Made by a program: the position numbers and the translations under genes. A stretch of 64,000 nucleotides of DNA from Trichinella spiralis (Eukaryota > Nematoda > Enoplea > Trichinellida > Trichinellidae). The notes under the pieces were generated by a model that had not been told where the DNA came from, did not search any database, and saw only the letters and a list, made by a program, of their open reading frames with translations. Positions within the stretch are counted from its first letter, which is position 1; the number at the start of each line of letters is the position of its first letter. The DNA is taken from the NCBI GenBank assembly GCA_000181795.3, contig CM012953.1, positions 3,929,923 to 3,993,922 on the forward strand, written 5' to 3'. Shown one piece after another: positions 1 to 10,499 of the stretch.

Positions 1-187
1 TTCTTAGTGAAAGCTGGGTATGTAAAGCTGGAATGAGCTGCAATAGAACTGCTCAATTCCATTGATAATATAATTAACAAGTGATCAGCAATTATTTCTT
101 GAAATGCATCTGCGTTTTGAAATGTTGTTATTATGCATGAAAGTATTTCTCCTAATGATTTACTGCCTTTTGCTTTAAAAATTCCCT
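1..187 (-). CDS. Partial internal exon of an unidentified protein-coding gene
   Basis: The minus strand is open from a splice acceptor at about 188-189 (TTGTGCAG) to the window edge, about 62 codons without a stop in very AT-rich DNA. The translation has normal protein composition (EGIFKAKGSKSLGEIL, then SCIITTFQNADAFQEII, then DHLLIILSMELSSSIAAHS). It is rich in alternating hydrophobic positions and reads like part of an alpha-helical, HEAT-like protein. I do not recognise the family. The rest of the gene lies left of the window, and no convincing upstream exon was found in 188-732. Confidence 0.5.
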
Positions 188-732
188 CTGCACAACAAAG
201 CAAGCAAAATCATGCACAGCTGTACATGATAAAGTTGTGAATGAAATTTTGAATTCAAGTCTCCAAACGCTCAACCACTTGAGGCGTGATTAATCATCTA
301 CTCTGATCTTCGTTTTTGCATTCTACTGGGTTACCCTTTATTCTTTTACTTCTACTGAGTTGGATATTCCATTTTTAATTATTGATTAGTTCAGAAAAAA
401 TCAGGCACTGCGTAACAGATTCTGTCGTTGTCCTTTATATTAATAATTAATTTCAATTTTCTGCAGCACCGCATTCTATTCTGTTCATCTGATAAATATA
501 CCAACTGATACTGCTTGTATGACTGAACAAAACAGTTTCAGATATCATTATTTATGCAAACGATATTTTTTGAATATATAATTTATTTAGTAAAAAATAT
601 TAGATATTTTGATCATTTTTTATTTTAATACACCATTTATGTGAATGCATTTATGAAATGTATAATATTACGTGATTATTATTTCATTATTGGTTCCTTC
701 AAAACCTGGGCGATTCTGATATTTTCAGAAAT
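188..732. other. Intergenic or intronic stretch, no gene found
   Basis: This stretch is AT-rich with stops in all frames and lies between the partial minus-strand exon and the first BCAT coding exon. It ends in ATTTTCAG at about 723-730, just before the BCAT start codon. That could be a cis- or trans-splice acceptor for the BCAT mRNA. Nothing else could be supported. Confidence 0.4.
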
Positions 733-3011
733 ATGACGATGAACCTACTTTCAAAAACATTCTCAACAGTCATGAAGAGCAATTCGAATTATGCTGTTGT
801 TCAGCAACGCTACGTCACAAGTGCGACACTTCCGTTATTATGTGGCACGTTTCATGTAAATTATGGAAATTTTTTTTGTTCATTTTTATTGTTGTTCAAA
901 TTAATAAATATTTGCAGTTTAAAATATTATTTTAGCACAAGACTCTTGTTGTTAAAAAAGTTTCTGAAGAAGAGAAGAAGAAAAAATTAAGTGGAAGTTT
1001 TTTGCAGTTTGGTGAAACTTTTTCGGACCACATGTTTATTGTGGGTTGGAATCTGAGGAATGGATGGCAAAATCCTGAAATTACTGCTCTCCGTAACATT
1101 AGTCTGCACCCTGCTGCAAAAGTACTTCACTACGCAGTTGAAGTATTGTTTTTGTTCCTTTTCATTTTTCAAATCAATTAATACTGACTATTTTCTATTT
1201 AAATTGCAATTACTGTAAAGTTAAGAAAAATATTATGGTAAAGATGATAAAAAAAATTTTGCGTTTTAGGCATTTGAAGGAATGAAAGCTTTTAGAGGAG
1301 TGGATGGGAAAGTTCGCCTATTTCGACCACGCTTAAATGTTCTGAGATTCTTGTCCTCTGTTAATCGTTGCTGCATGCCTGTAAGTTACATTTTTTAAGT
1401 AAACGACGTATGTGATGAATCTTTTACATTCTAATTATTTTAGAATTTCGATTCTGAAGAATTTTTAAAATGTTTGATTGAATATATTGGTGTGGAAAAA
1501 GAATGGGTTCCCAAAGATTCCCATTGCAGTCTCTACATTAGGCCAACAATGATTGCGACAGAGGTGAAAGAAATCCACAATAAATTGAAAGCGAGATATT
1601 AGTGTCATGTGAAAAATTCAAACAAAAAAATTTTGTTTTTACTTTCTTTCATTATTTAAAGAAGCTTAATTTTTGATATTTTGAAGTAGTAATTAAAGTG
1701 GCCAGTAAATAATCTAAATAACTAGATAATCCAACAATAACTGAAATCAGTTTAATCGATAAATTGATAATGTAAAGTGAAATTTCTAATTTTGTTCATG
1801 TTGAAAATCACAACGCAATTTATCTAATTTAGTAGCAAAAGCACCAAGGATAATCAAGTGTTTAATGCAATAATCAACATTTTAATGACAATCTTGATTA
1901 AACTCTTTTTAATGAACTTTGACCAATCAATTTTAATCAATAGTGTTTTTTCACAATGCTGTATTTCTTTGTAATAATAAATATTTTCCTGTGTCTTCAG
2001 AATATTAATAAAAAATTTTAGCCAACACTTGGAATTGGTGTTTCGAATGAAGCTCTGCTTTACATAATTGCATCCCCGGTGGGCTCGTATTATGGTTCCG
2101 GATGCCATGATATTAAACCAGTGTCACTGTTTGCCAATCCTGCAGTAGTTCGATCATGGCATGGAGGAGCTGGAAACTTTAAATTAGGAGCGTCAGTTCA
2201 ATAATTAAGCATTGTTTAGGAGAATGTTTAAAGTTTTCAAATAATTTCTAGAAATTATGCACCAACATTATATCACTTAAGCAAAGCCAACGAATATGGT
2301 TGCAGCCAAAATTTATGGCTGAATGGGCCTCAACAAGCAATTACAGAAGTCGGTTCTATGAACATTTTTGTATTTTGGGTGAACGAAAAAGGCGAAAAAG
2401 AACTTATTACTCATCCACTTGACGGTTTAGTACTTCCAGGCATTATCAGGCAGTCTGTTTTAGAGCTTGCTAGAGAATGGGTAACTTGATTTTTTTAATG
2501 ATTATTTACCATTTTCTATTTATTGTTTGGATGCTTTTTAAAGTTGGATATTTATGATCAAATTTTTAGAATGAATTCAAGGTGTCAGAGAAGGAATTCA
2601 CAATGCCTCAAATGTTAAAAGCTTTAAAAGAAAATCGAGTGAGCAAAAATTTATTGCATATTAATATTTTCAGTTGCAATTTTATTGTTAAAATTAATTT
2701 AAACATAAATTTTAAATATAAAAAGAATTCTATTTTTTTCAATTTTGTTTTTCAATTAGATACTGGAAGTCTTCGGTACTGGCACAGCGGCTGTTATTTG
2801 TCCAATTTCAGAAATTGTTTATGCTGAAGGAAGCGTTGTGAATAAATATGAAATACCAACTATGAAAAACGCATTTTTAATTCATCACTTGTATCAAACA
2901 ATAAATGAAATTCAAGTAATTATATTTCAATGCGTAATGCTCTGTAGGTAATTTTTCTTCTTATAGCTTGGTATTAGAGAAAAATCAGATTGGACAATCA
3001 TTGTGGACTAA
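733..3011 (+). CDS. BCAT: Branched-chain amino acid aminotransferase, probably mitochondrial
   Basis: Pyridoxal-phosphate enzyme that reversibly transaminates leucine, isoleucine and valine with 2-oxoglutarate. Exons: 733-855, 936-1142, 1270-1380, 1444-1563, 2022-2191, 2252-2480, 2570-2638, 2760-2915, 2967-3011; they join in frame to about 409 residues, normal for the family. The N-terminus ([19 protein letters not shown]) is basic and hydroxylated like a mitochondrial presequence. Family landmarks follow in order: [40 protein letters not shown], the cofactor-lysine region [32 protein letters not shown], and a C-terminus ending SDWTIIVD. The mammalian mitochondrial redox CxxC motif is not conserved: the first cysteine position reads alanine. 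The start is chosen because it gives the targeting peptide and keeps frame with exon 2. Family assignment is very safe; mitochondrial location is inferred. Confidence 0.93.
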
Positions 3012-3423
3012 ACGAGAATTCATTTGTAATTAACATAATTTCGTGTGCTTGTAAATTTGATGAACTTCTTGTCTTATTAAAGAAAACACTTTTACACGCA
3101 AGTATACTTTTGCATGCATAAATGAGCATTTGAAATAAATTGAAAATTGCAAAACATGAACATCCTCGAACATGAAGGAATTTGTCCAAATAATTGCACG
3201 AAATGAAAGATTGCCAATTTTCACCTGTTACAAAATAAGCCGCCATGTTTGTTCAGCATTGCGGGGTGCTAATCAATTTAGCTTAACTAAGTTTACTTTT
3301 ACGCATTTCAGCGCAAAAATGGCTTTAAAGCAAAGAGCAATTTGCAGTTCCATTGAAATTGTGAAAATATTTTACTCATCCAAGTGAAATTTCAAATTTT
3401 TCGATATAAGTCATTAAATACTG
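3012..3423. other. Intergenic spacer between BCAT and the DNase II-like gene
   Basis: 412 bp with no supported gene. Short minus-strand open frames exist around 2998-3246 but show no recognisable homology and overlap the BCAT 3' end. Confidence 0.4.
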
Positions 3424-5709
3424 ATGACTTGCTCGGAAAGTTTTCTCAGAAACTGCACACATCGCAGCAGTGTCCGTGGAAAATGGAAATTATCACTTTT
3501 TGTTGTATTCATGCTTGTAAAAGATACTATCAGTCAAACGACATGCAGACTTGAAAGTGGAAATACTGTTGACTGGTAAATGAAAAACTTATTCTATTTT
3601 TCTACTCATTTCTATTAAGTTTGCATTATTTTTTATGTACGTCCTTTACAAACCTCCGGGCACACCTGCATTAGAAGAAATAATTCCTTATCAGCAGCAA
3701 CAGCTACAGCCGCAACAGCCACAACATGTACAAGGATGGAGGAGATCACAAGGCGATGTTACTACAAATAACAATGCCATGTATAGAACATTAAGTGGAC
3801 TGTTTATGAACACCATCAGTGAACAAATTAATGGCTTTGCTTATAACAATGATCCACCAATGATGGTTGGCATACGTTCGAAATCTACTGGAAAAGGTGA
3901 ACAACAAGCAGTTTTGTAGTTTGAAAAGTACATATTCTGTTGTAGGAGTTGTTTTGTTCAACAATCAAGAAGAAAACAATGAAGCATTTTGGTTTCTGCA
4001 TACTGTCCCTGGATTTGTTCAAACTTTGGTACAATATGTATGGCCTAATGAACAAACTTCATATGGGCATCTGTTTGTTTGTTTAAATTTTGTCGAATCG
4101 CATTTGAGGCAAATTGGTGCGATTTCTTTTTCCTTTCTTATACAGCAATTATTAAAAATTAATTAATAATTTCATTTTTCTAGCGGAATCATTGACTTAT
4201 CAAGAAGTGATTGTTTATTGGAGCAGCATTTTGCCATCATTTAAAGAAACTATTGTTGAATTGAACAACTTTCTCAATCCAAAATATGAAATTCGAGAAA
4301 CGCCGTTCGCTTATGATGTAGAATTTCAAACAACTTCATTAACCAGTTCATCACGCATCAAGGTTTACAGCAAAACTTCAAGATCACATCTTGGCAAGAT
4401 CAATTTTATTTAAAGTGAAACAATTTTTCTTTAATATAATAAACGTCCAAACTTTACAGACATGTTTGCAAAATACCTAACCAGACGACTTGAAGCAAAT
4501 ATCAGAATATGGACACAGGTGGGTCCCAAAAAGCATTCCACATGCGGAGGCCATGTTGGTTTTGTCCAAGTTATCAAATCGCCAATTACAATAGCGACAG
4601 AAGTTGTCTCTTATAGGGATGACAAAGCAAAGTGGCTAGTTTGTGAAAATAAACAAATGTGGTGCTTTACAACAAGCAATTACTCGGTAATTTTAAACAG
4701 ATACTTTTCTTATTTAAAATCATACACATTTCTTTAAATGACTTTTTATTTAAAATTGAAATTAATTAAATATGAAGAAAAAAACATCTTAAAATGTTTT
4801 TTATTTTAACTACATTATAAAAATGTGTAACTTCAAAAGATAATTATTTTTAAAAATAGTCATTTTTCATATTAAAAATTGTTTTTAATTTTTCATATTT
4901 GACAATTTTATGTTCTGATTCATTATTACGTTGGTATTATTGCTTGTTGGGTAATGTATCATGAAATAAAATGTTTAAAGAATTTTATTCGAACTTATAC
5001 AATATACATTTCTAAAAGATTTTTGAACAAAATGGACTTTTAGGAAGAAGATCTGAAATATTCTGGCGGATCAATATGCATGACAAATCCAACCGTTTAT
5101 TCCACATTTTCAGCGTCAGCAGGTGAAACAACGGAATGCCCTTATAAGTTAGAAAATATCATGATGGGATTCGGAATGTTTGATGCATATCAAAATCAGT
5201 TAGCTATGGGTGGAGGCTATCCATTCATCACTTCTCCCATTGAAGGCGGAGTAGGAGCTCCTGGTGGAGGGTATGAATATCCGTACGGCCAGCAGCAGCA
5301 GCAACAACAAGTTTATGGTCCACAGCAATCACCATATTATCAACAAATGCAACAGCAGCCGTATGGTCAATACGGCCAACAAACCCCTTACGGTCAATAT
5401 GGCCAACAAACTCCTTACGGTCAATATGGCCAACAAACCCCTTATGGTCAATACGGTCAACAAACCTCTTATGGTCAATACGGTCAACAAACCCCGTACG
5501 GTCAGTCATCAGCAGGCTACGGCCAATATCAACCAATGCCTTATGGTCCATCTAATGTATATGAAAGTACAGGATACCCTTATGGACGGAATCGAGAAAC
5601 TACAAATTCAAAAAACAAAAATTTTCCCCAAAATCAACCGAATTCCCCTCAAAACGGATATTTCGCTGCCTTTCAAGATTCGCAATTACAGTCTCAAAGG
5701 ACTAGGTAA
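3424..5709 (+). CDS. Secreted DNase II-like protein with a Q/G/Y-rich tandem-repeat tail
   Basis: Related to acid endonuclease DNase II, a lysosomal or secreted phospholipase-D-fold nuclease. Exons: 3424-3575, 3637-3896, 3946-4116, 4184-4393, 4460-4686, 5044-5709, about 561 residues. Exon 1 carries a hydrophobic signal-like stretch (KLSLFVVFMLVKDTIS), then TCRLESGNTVDW, matching the DNase II mature start; next comes YVLYKPPG. The first catalytic motif is kept (FWFLHTVPGF), but the second family motif DHSKW reads DKAKW, so the second catalytic histidine appears lost. A GEEQRGGG-like region follows (EEDLKYSGGSIC). After the core, roughly 200 extra residues are rich in Q, G, Y and P, including a Q run and five 9-residue repeats. 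Two introns are unusual: exon 1/2 needs a GT-AT boundary and exon 4/5 is GC-AG. Likely secreted and catalytically impaired; its role is unknown. Confidence 0.82.
5359..5505 (+). repeat. Coding tandem repeat, 27-bp unit (PYGQYGQQT), five copies plus a partial
   Basis: Units begin at 5359, 5386, 5413, 5440 and 5467, with a partial at 5494. Each encodes PYGQYGQQT with one S-for-P change and several silent differences, so the protein repeat is better conserved than the DNA. It sits in the last exon of the DNase II-like gene. Confidence 0.95.
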
Positions 5710-6065
5710 TAACAAACGAAAATGTTTGTGCCTTTTTATAGATTATTGCATTACATTATGTGATAAATGTCAATACAGTTTTTAAATACTATTTTCTTTT
5801 ATTTCAAGCTTCTGAAAGAAAAAAAATTCGCATCTCACTGGAAAATAAAAATTCACATTAAGAATTTTTCAAAATTATTCTGCTATTAGGCAACAGATTA
5901 TTGATTTAAAATAAACTGTCAATAAATTAACTGAAATGTGAAGTTGATAATCTTTTTAAAAACTGTATAATGAAGAAGACCTGAAAATCAATTTGCAATC
6001 TAAAATCTCAACCGTTTGCATAGTTTAAAATATCTGAAAGACAAACAAAACAGTATAAAAGTTTA
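5710..6065. other. Tail-to-tail spacer, DNase II-like and DOHH 3' ends
   Basis: AT-rich stretch between two converging genes. It contains AATAAA-like signals (for example near 5845 and 5910) and presumably both 3' UTRs. No gene seen. Confidence 0.4.
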
Positions 6066-7251
6066 TTATTGAAAAAAATTAAAATCTTGACTATTTATAT
6101 AATCGCACATATCAAGAGCTACCTCACAACTTTCACGAACAACTCTCTCTTTATCTTGCAAAAACTGTTCCAAGATGCGTCGACATTCCAAATTTCCAAT
6201 TGCTCCAAGGGCTTCGGCGCACTCATGACGAACCATGCAATTTTCATCCATTTTACAAAGTCGCCGCTGCAGAACATCCATAGCGACTGGATTTGCCAGC
6301 TGACCAAGGACAAAGGCTACCTCATGCCGTAACAATGCACTGCCGTCACTCTCTAACCCTAAATTACACAAACAAATTAGTATTTTATAATTTTTTCATA
6401 AATAAATAAATGCCTTTGCAAATGCTGCTTATAGCTTCTTCAGTACCGATGTGCTTTAAAGTAAACAGTGCTTGATAGCGATCCCATAGCTTGGCAGTGC
6501 AATCCAATAAAATCATCTCAAGATTTTCAATTGATAGCAACTGACGAAGATGCTCAGGATGTGGTGGAACCGGCTCTTCAAAATACGTAGGTATCAAGCA
6601 TCAAATGTTTTTTCAACATTACAAATGCATACCAATTGTTCTGTCGCCATTCGATAAGCAAACGTCTGGAGACGAATTAATCCATTCAATTCGCTGCAAG
6701 GCAAGTTCGCATGTCTGGGCAATCTTTAAAATATCTTTAAGCTAATAAAAATACAAATAACCAGCTTTAAATCATACTTCCTTTATGGCACTATTTTTAT
6801 ATTGTGATAAGACACTGATTGCAGAAGGATCAGCGATTGCACCAAGTGCTTCTGCTAAAAATATGCAAACGAAATGCTCGCATTCAGTAAACATGATCGC
6901 ATTAAACAAAAACGCAACACTTATATAATAAAATATGACATCAGTATTTTTCGTCTCACCTGCTTCGTGTCGAACGATTGGCTCTTGATTTTCATCTTTC
7001 AGCACTTGCTCAAGCACTGGCTTAGCATATCGGTCTCCCATTTGTCCCAAACAATAAGCTAATTCATGTTTTAATAAAGCTGAGGATGAAGTGAAACTTT
7101 CACAAATTGCATCAATAGCTGCATGACCTCCAAGATTTCGCAGTGTAAATAAAGCTCGGAACCGTTTTTTCATAGGCTCCATTTCAGAATTTAAAATGCT
7201 ACCCATTCGAATCAGTATGTCGCTCTGTTCAATTTCAGGTGCACTTGACAT
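6066..7251 (-). CDS. DOHH: Deoxyhypusine hydroxylase (HEAT-repeat di-iron enzyme)
   Basis: Catalyses the last step of hypusine formation on translation factor eIF5A in the cytosol. Minus-strand exons: 7251-6960, 6854-6778, 6741-6633, 6575-6414, 6358-6066, about 310 residues against about 302 in human. The protein is two blocks of HEAT-like repeats. All four iron-binding His-Glu pairs are visible: [21 protein letters not shown] (across a junction), [11 protein letters not shown] and [11 protein letters not shown], followed by [14 protein letters not shown]. The fourth intron is GC-AG (donor at 6413-6412, AAAG/GCATTT): no GT donor fits, and the join restores [17 protein letters not shown]. It is head-to-head with PSMC6, 859 bp apart. 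Confidence 0.95.
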
Positions 7252-8110
7252 CTGTTAAAAACACACAGTGCTAAATATTGGAAAAACAGCTCATACAGTA
7301 ATTTAATATATTTGAAATAATACTGAAGCATGAATAAAATACTTTATTTAAAAAATAACTACAAATAATTACAATAAAATCGAGTTTATGGTTATCGTGA
7401 CAGAATAATCAAGTTCAATTTGTATTTATGTTAGAAAATTTAGAATTGCTGGGACATTGCTTTAGAAATAACAGTAATAATTTGGGCCTTAATTGACCAT
7501 TTTAAATTACTGAAATACGAGCACTCGTTTAATGGCCAAAATAAAAAAAAATTTTAATTACTGTGACAGATTCACAGCGATTAGGCAAACACACTACCAT
7601 CTGATTGGTCAATTTTGATTTCTGGTTACGCCTACATTGCCATTTTTTGTCTGTCCTTCACCTTTGTAGCAGCGTTCACTTGTTTTTTTTCGCAACTGTG
7701 ATGCTGGTTAGCGTTTGTCATATTTTACGCATCATTTTTTAAGATGAAGTATAATATCATGCAACTGTAATTATTGTATAATATTTAATCGCTAAAGTGC
7801 ATACACATTTAATGTTCAGCTTTAAACAACTGATTGAAGTCAGCAATTGTAATTCGATTTAATGTTAGCAATGTTTAAATTTGAAATTAAAAAGAAAGCA
7901 TTAAAACATTTTGATTGAAGCAAAGTACTTTAAAGTACCAACAAAAAATGGTTAACGGGTTGGTTGTTCATTGCGGCTGTGTTCCGTTGTTCAAGCTTTA
8001 GTGCTGCGTTTTCATTATAGCCCACGACGGACATCAGCATATTTCTACGGTTGCTTTTCTCTATCTTTTTCCCTTCTATCTTGTACCTGTATTTTGTATC
8101 AGTTTTAAAA
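7252..8110. promoter_or_regulatory. Divergent intergenic region between DOHH and PSMC6
   Basis: The start codons of DOHH (minus) and PSMC6 (plus) face away from each other across 859 bp. Around 7601-7612 the sequence CTGATTGGTCAA carries an inverted CCAAT box in a less AT-rich patch. A shared promoter is inferred from geometry only. No gene supported inside. Confidence 0.4.
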
Positions 8111-10063
8111 ATGGCATCCAATCAACAACAGACTGATTGCATCAAAAAAGCTCTGAAAAGTGATAAAAGTAAAAAACCCAAAGATGATGCTGGTGTTGCG
8201 AAATTGCAGCTACATGTAACGAATAACTGGAAGCATATAAAAAAAATGAAGATGCATATAAAGAAAAGTATTTTTTTTATTTCCTTTATTTTATTTTGTT
8301 ATTATGAATGCAGGTAGTGGCATATCCATTTGGTTATGTTAATAATGAAATGCACATTTTTCTTTTAGATTTATTTAAAAAAAACAAATTCTTTTTTCTA
8401 ATTTATATTTACAAATCTTTTTTTAAGAACGCCAAGAATGTGATAGGGCAATGCAAAAAATTAGAGATTTGCAACTTCAGCTAGACCGAGTAAAAAGCGG
8501 CACCACTACATTAGTTGCAAAAGTAGTGAGTGTACAAAATGAAAGAGGTAACGGATATTAATAAAATGAATAATATCAATTTAAATTTTTTTTACAAATT
8601 TTACAAAGCAGTGCTGATTAAAACTTCTGGAGATGTGCAATATTTGTGCGAATGTTCGAAAGAGTTGGATGTGAACAAATTGAAAAAAAATACTCGAGTC
8701 GGGGTGGATCGCATCACGCTGACCATCACGTGCATTTTACCGCCGGAAGTTAATCCAATCATTTATAACATGCGTGCAAGTGATGAAGATAAAAAAACCG
8801 ACTTTGCCATGATTGGAGGCTTGGATGATGAAATCCGTCAACTCAGAGAGGTAGGCAATCGATCATCATTCGTTGTTGTACAATTAAAATTTTATAAAAG
8901 TAAAATTCAAAAATAATAATAATATGTTTGCATTCAGTAATTTAACATCAGTATTTTACATAAATTTCAGGTCATCGAGTTACCAATGAAAGAGCCTGAA
9001 TTGTTTAGACGTATTGGAATAACACCTCCAAAGGGTGTTCTATTGTACGGACCACCAGGTACTGGCAAAACATTGATCGCGAGATTGGTAGCTAGTCAAA
9101 TTGACTGCCTTTTTTTACAGGTTAAAAAAGGAAATTTTCAAAGAATGCATTTATGGAGTTTCGTAATATTGAATTTTTCAGGCATCCGCAACTACCATCA
9201 CGGATAGCTATATTGGAGAAGCAGCCAAAATGGTTCGTGAAATTTTCACCTACGCCAAAGCAAATTCACCGTGCATAATTTTTCTAGACGAAATTGATGC
9301 GATAGGTAAGAAGAATACGATTATTTCAAACTTTTCATTCAAAAAAGCATTATGCATATTTTTCAAATAAATATTTATTTAAACTTTCACAAAAATATCT
9401 ACTATAAATGAATAAATTCTATTAATTCATTGTGCATTTGTGTTTTTCAGGTAGCAAACGATCTGCTAATGTTCATTCATCTGATCGAGAGGTGCAGCGT
9501 ACAATGATGGAGGTGAAATTTATTTAAACGTGAATGTTGCCTATTTATAATTTAATTTAATTCATTGAAACCTTTGTTTTGCAGATATTGAGTCAAATTG
9601 ATGGATTTGATCCACTGGGACAAGTGAAGTATATCATGGCAACGAATCGTCCTGATGCTTTGGACAGTGCATTACTACGACCAGGAAGAATTGATCGAAA
9701 AATAGGTAACTTTTCACTGAAATATTCTGCATCATTTATTGCAAATACTGAAGAAAAATTCATTTTTGATTCCATATTTATTATGTATTAATTTTTGTAG
9801 AAATTAAACTTCCAAACGATGCTGCACGTTACAAAATTTTACAAATCTACACGAAAGACATGCCCATTGAATCATCGGCAAATCTCGATTCTCTGGTCAA
9901 AATAACGGAAGGATTCAACGGAGCCGACCTGAGGAACGTCGCTACCGAAGCCGCCATGTTTGCTATCCGCCAAAAGCGAAAAATCATCACTCACGACGAC
10001 CTTATGAACGGCGCGAGAAAAATTGCAGATAGCAAAAAAATTGAAAATGGTTGTGAAAAATGA
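8111..10063 (+). CDS. PSMC6: 26S proteasome regulatory ATPase Rpt4
   Basis: One of six AAA+ ATPases in the base of the 19S proteasome cap; unfolds and threads ubiquitinated substrates. Exons: 8111-8267, 8428-8547, 8609-8850, 8971-9120, 9182-9305, 9451-9512, 9585-9705, 9801-10063, about 412 residues. An N-terminal helical region is followed by the OB-like domain ([15 protein letters not shown]), the [17 protein letters not shown] linker, Walker A GPPGTGKT, Walker [10 protein letters not shown], sensor MATNRPD and arginine fingers [10 protein letters not shown]. The C-terminus has the Rpt4-type [19 protein letters not shown] and ADSKK and no HbYX tail, as expected for Rpt4. The N-terminal 100 residues diverge from human. 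Exon 3 has a tandem acceptor (AG/CAG), so one residue may be optional. Confidence 0.92.
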
Positions 10064-10499
10064 ACAACAACTTAATAACATTTTTCATTTTTATTCACCA
10101 CGTTTTCAATTTAAATTCCATAACTTTTCCTTCATTTATTATGGTACTCCCAATCATTGAAAAATATCTTCTTTCCTCACATTCACATACATATTTTATT
10201 ACAACTGAATAAATAAAAATTTATACAAAATCAGCAACGAGAAAATATTGCTCTTTATTCAATTCTAAAAAATTCACTTTCAATCTGATCACCTGAACAT
10301 GACCGCAACTGCTTATCACAACAAAAGCATTTTCAAAAATCACAAAAAAATATTGTTAGTGAAGTGAAGAAAACAAACAAAACACAAATATATCATCAGA
10401 ACAGAAAAAGACAAAAAGTAGTAATAAAATTCATTTATAAAAAAATATACTTATAAAAATATGAATAAAAATGAAAAAATTTGATCTTTGAAAATGATT
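10064..10499. other. Tail-to-tail spacer, PSMC6 and HID1 3' regions
   Basis: AT-rich convergent spacer with AATAAA-like signals (about 10209 on plus, several on minus). No gene seen. Confidence 0.4.

Noticed and set aside
2998-3246. Minus-strand frames after BCAT
   Set aside because: They overlap the BCAT stop, have no homology that I recognise and no supporting splice structure.
5228-5785. Long minus- and plus-strand frames over the PYGQYGQQT repeats
   Set aside because: The 27-bp repeat keeps all frames open. Only the frame continuous with the DNase II core makes sense.
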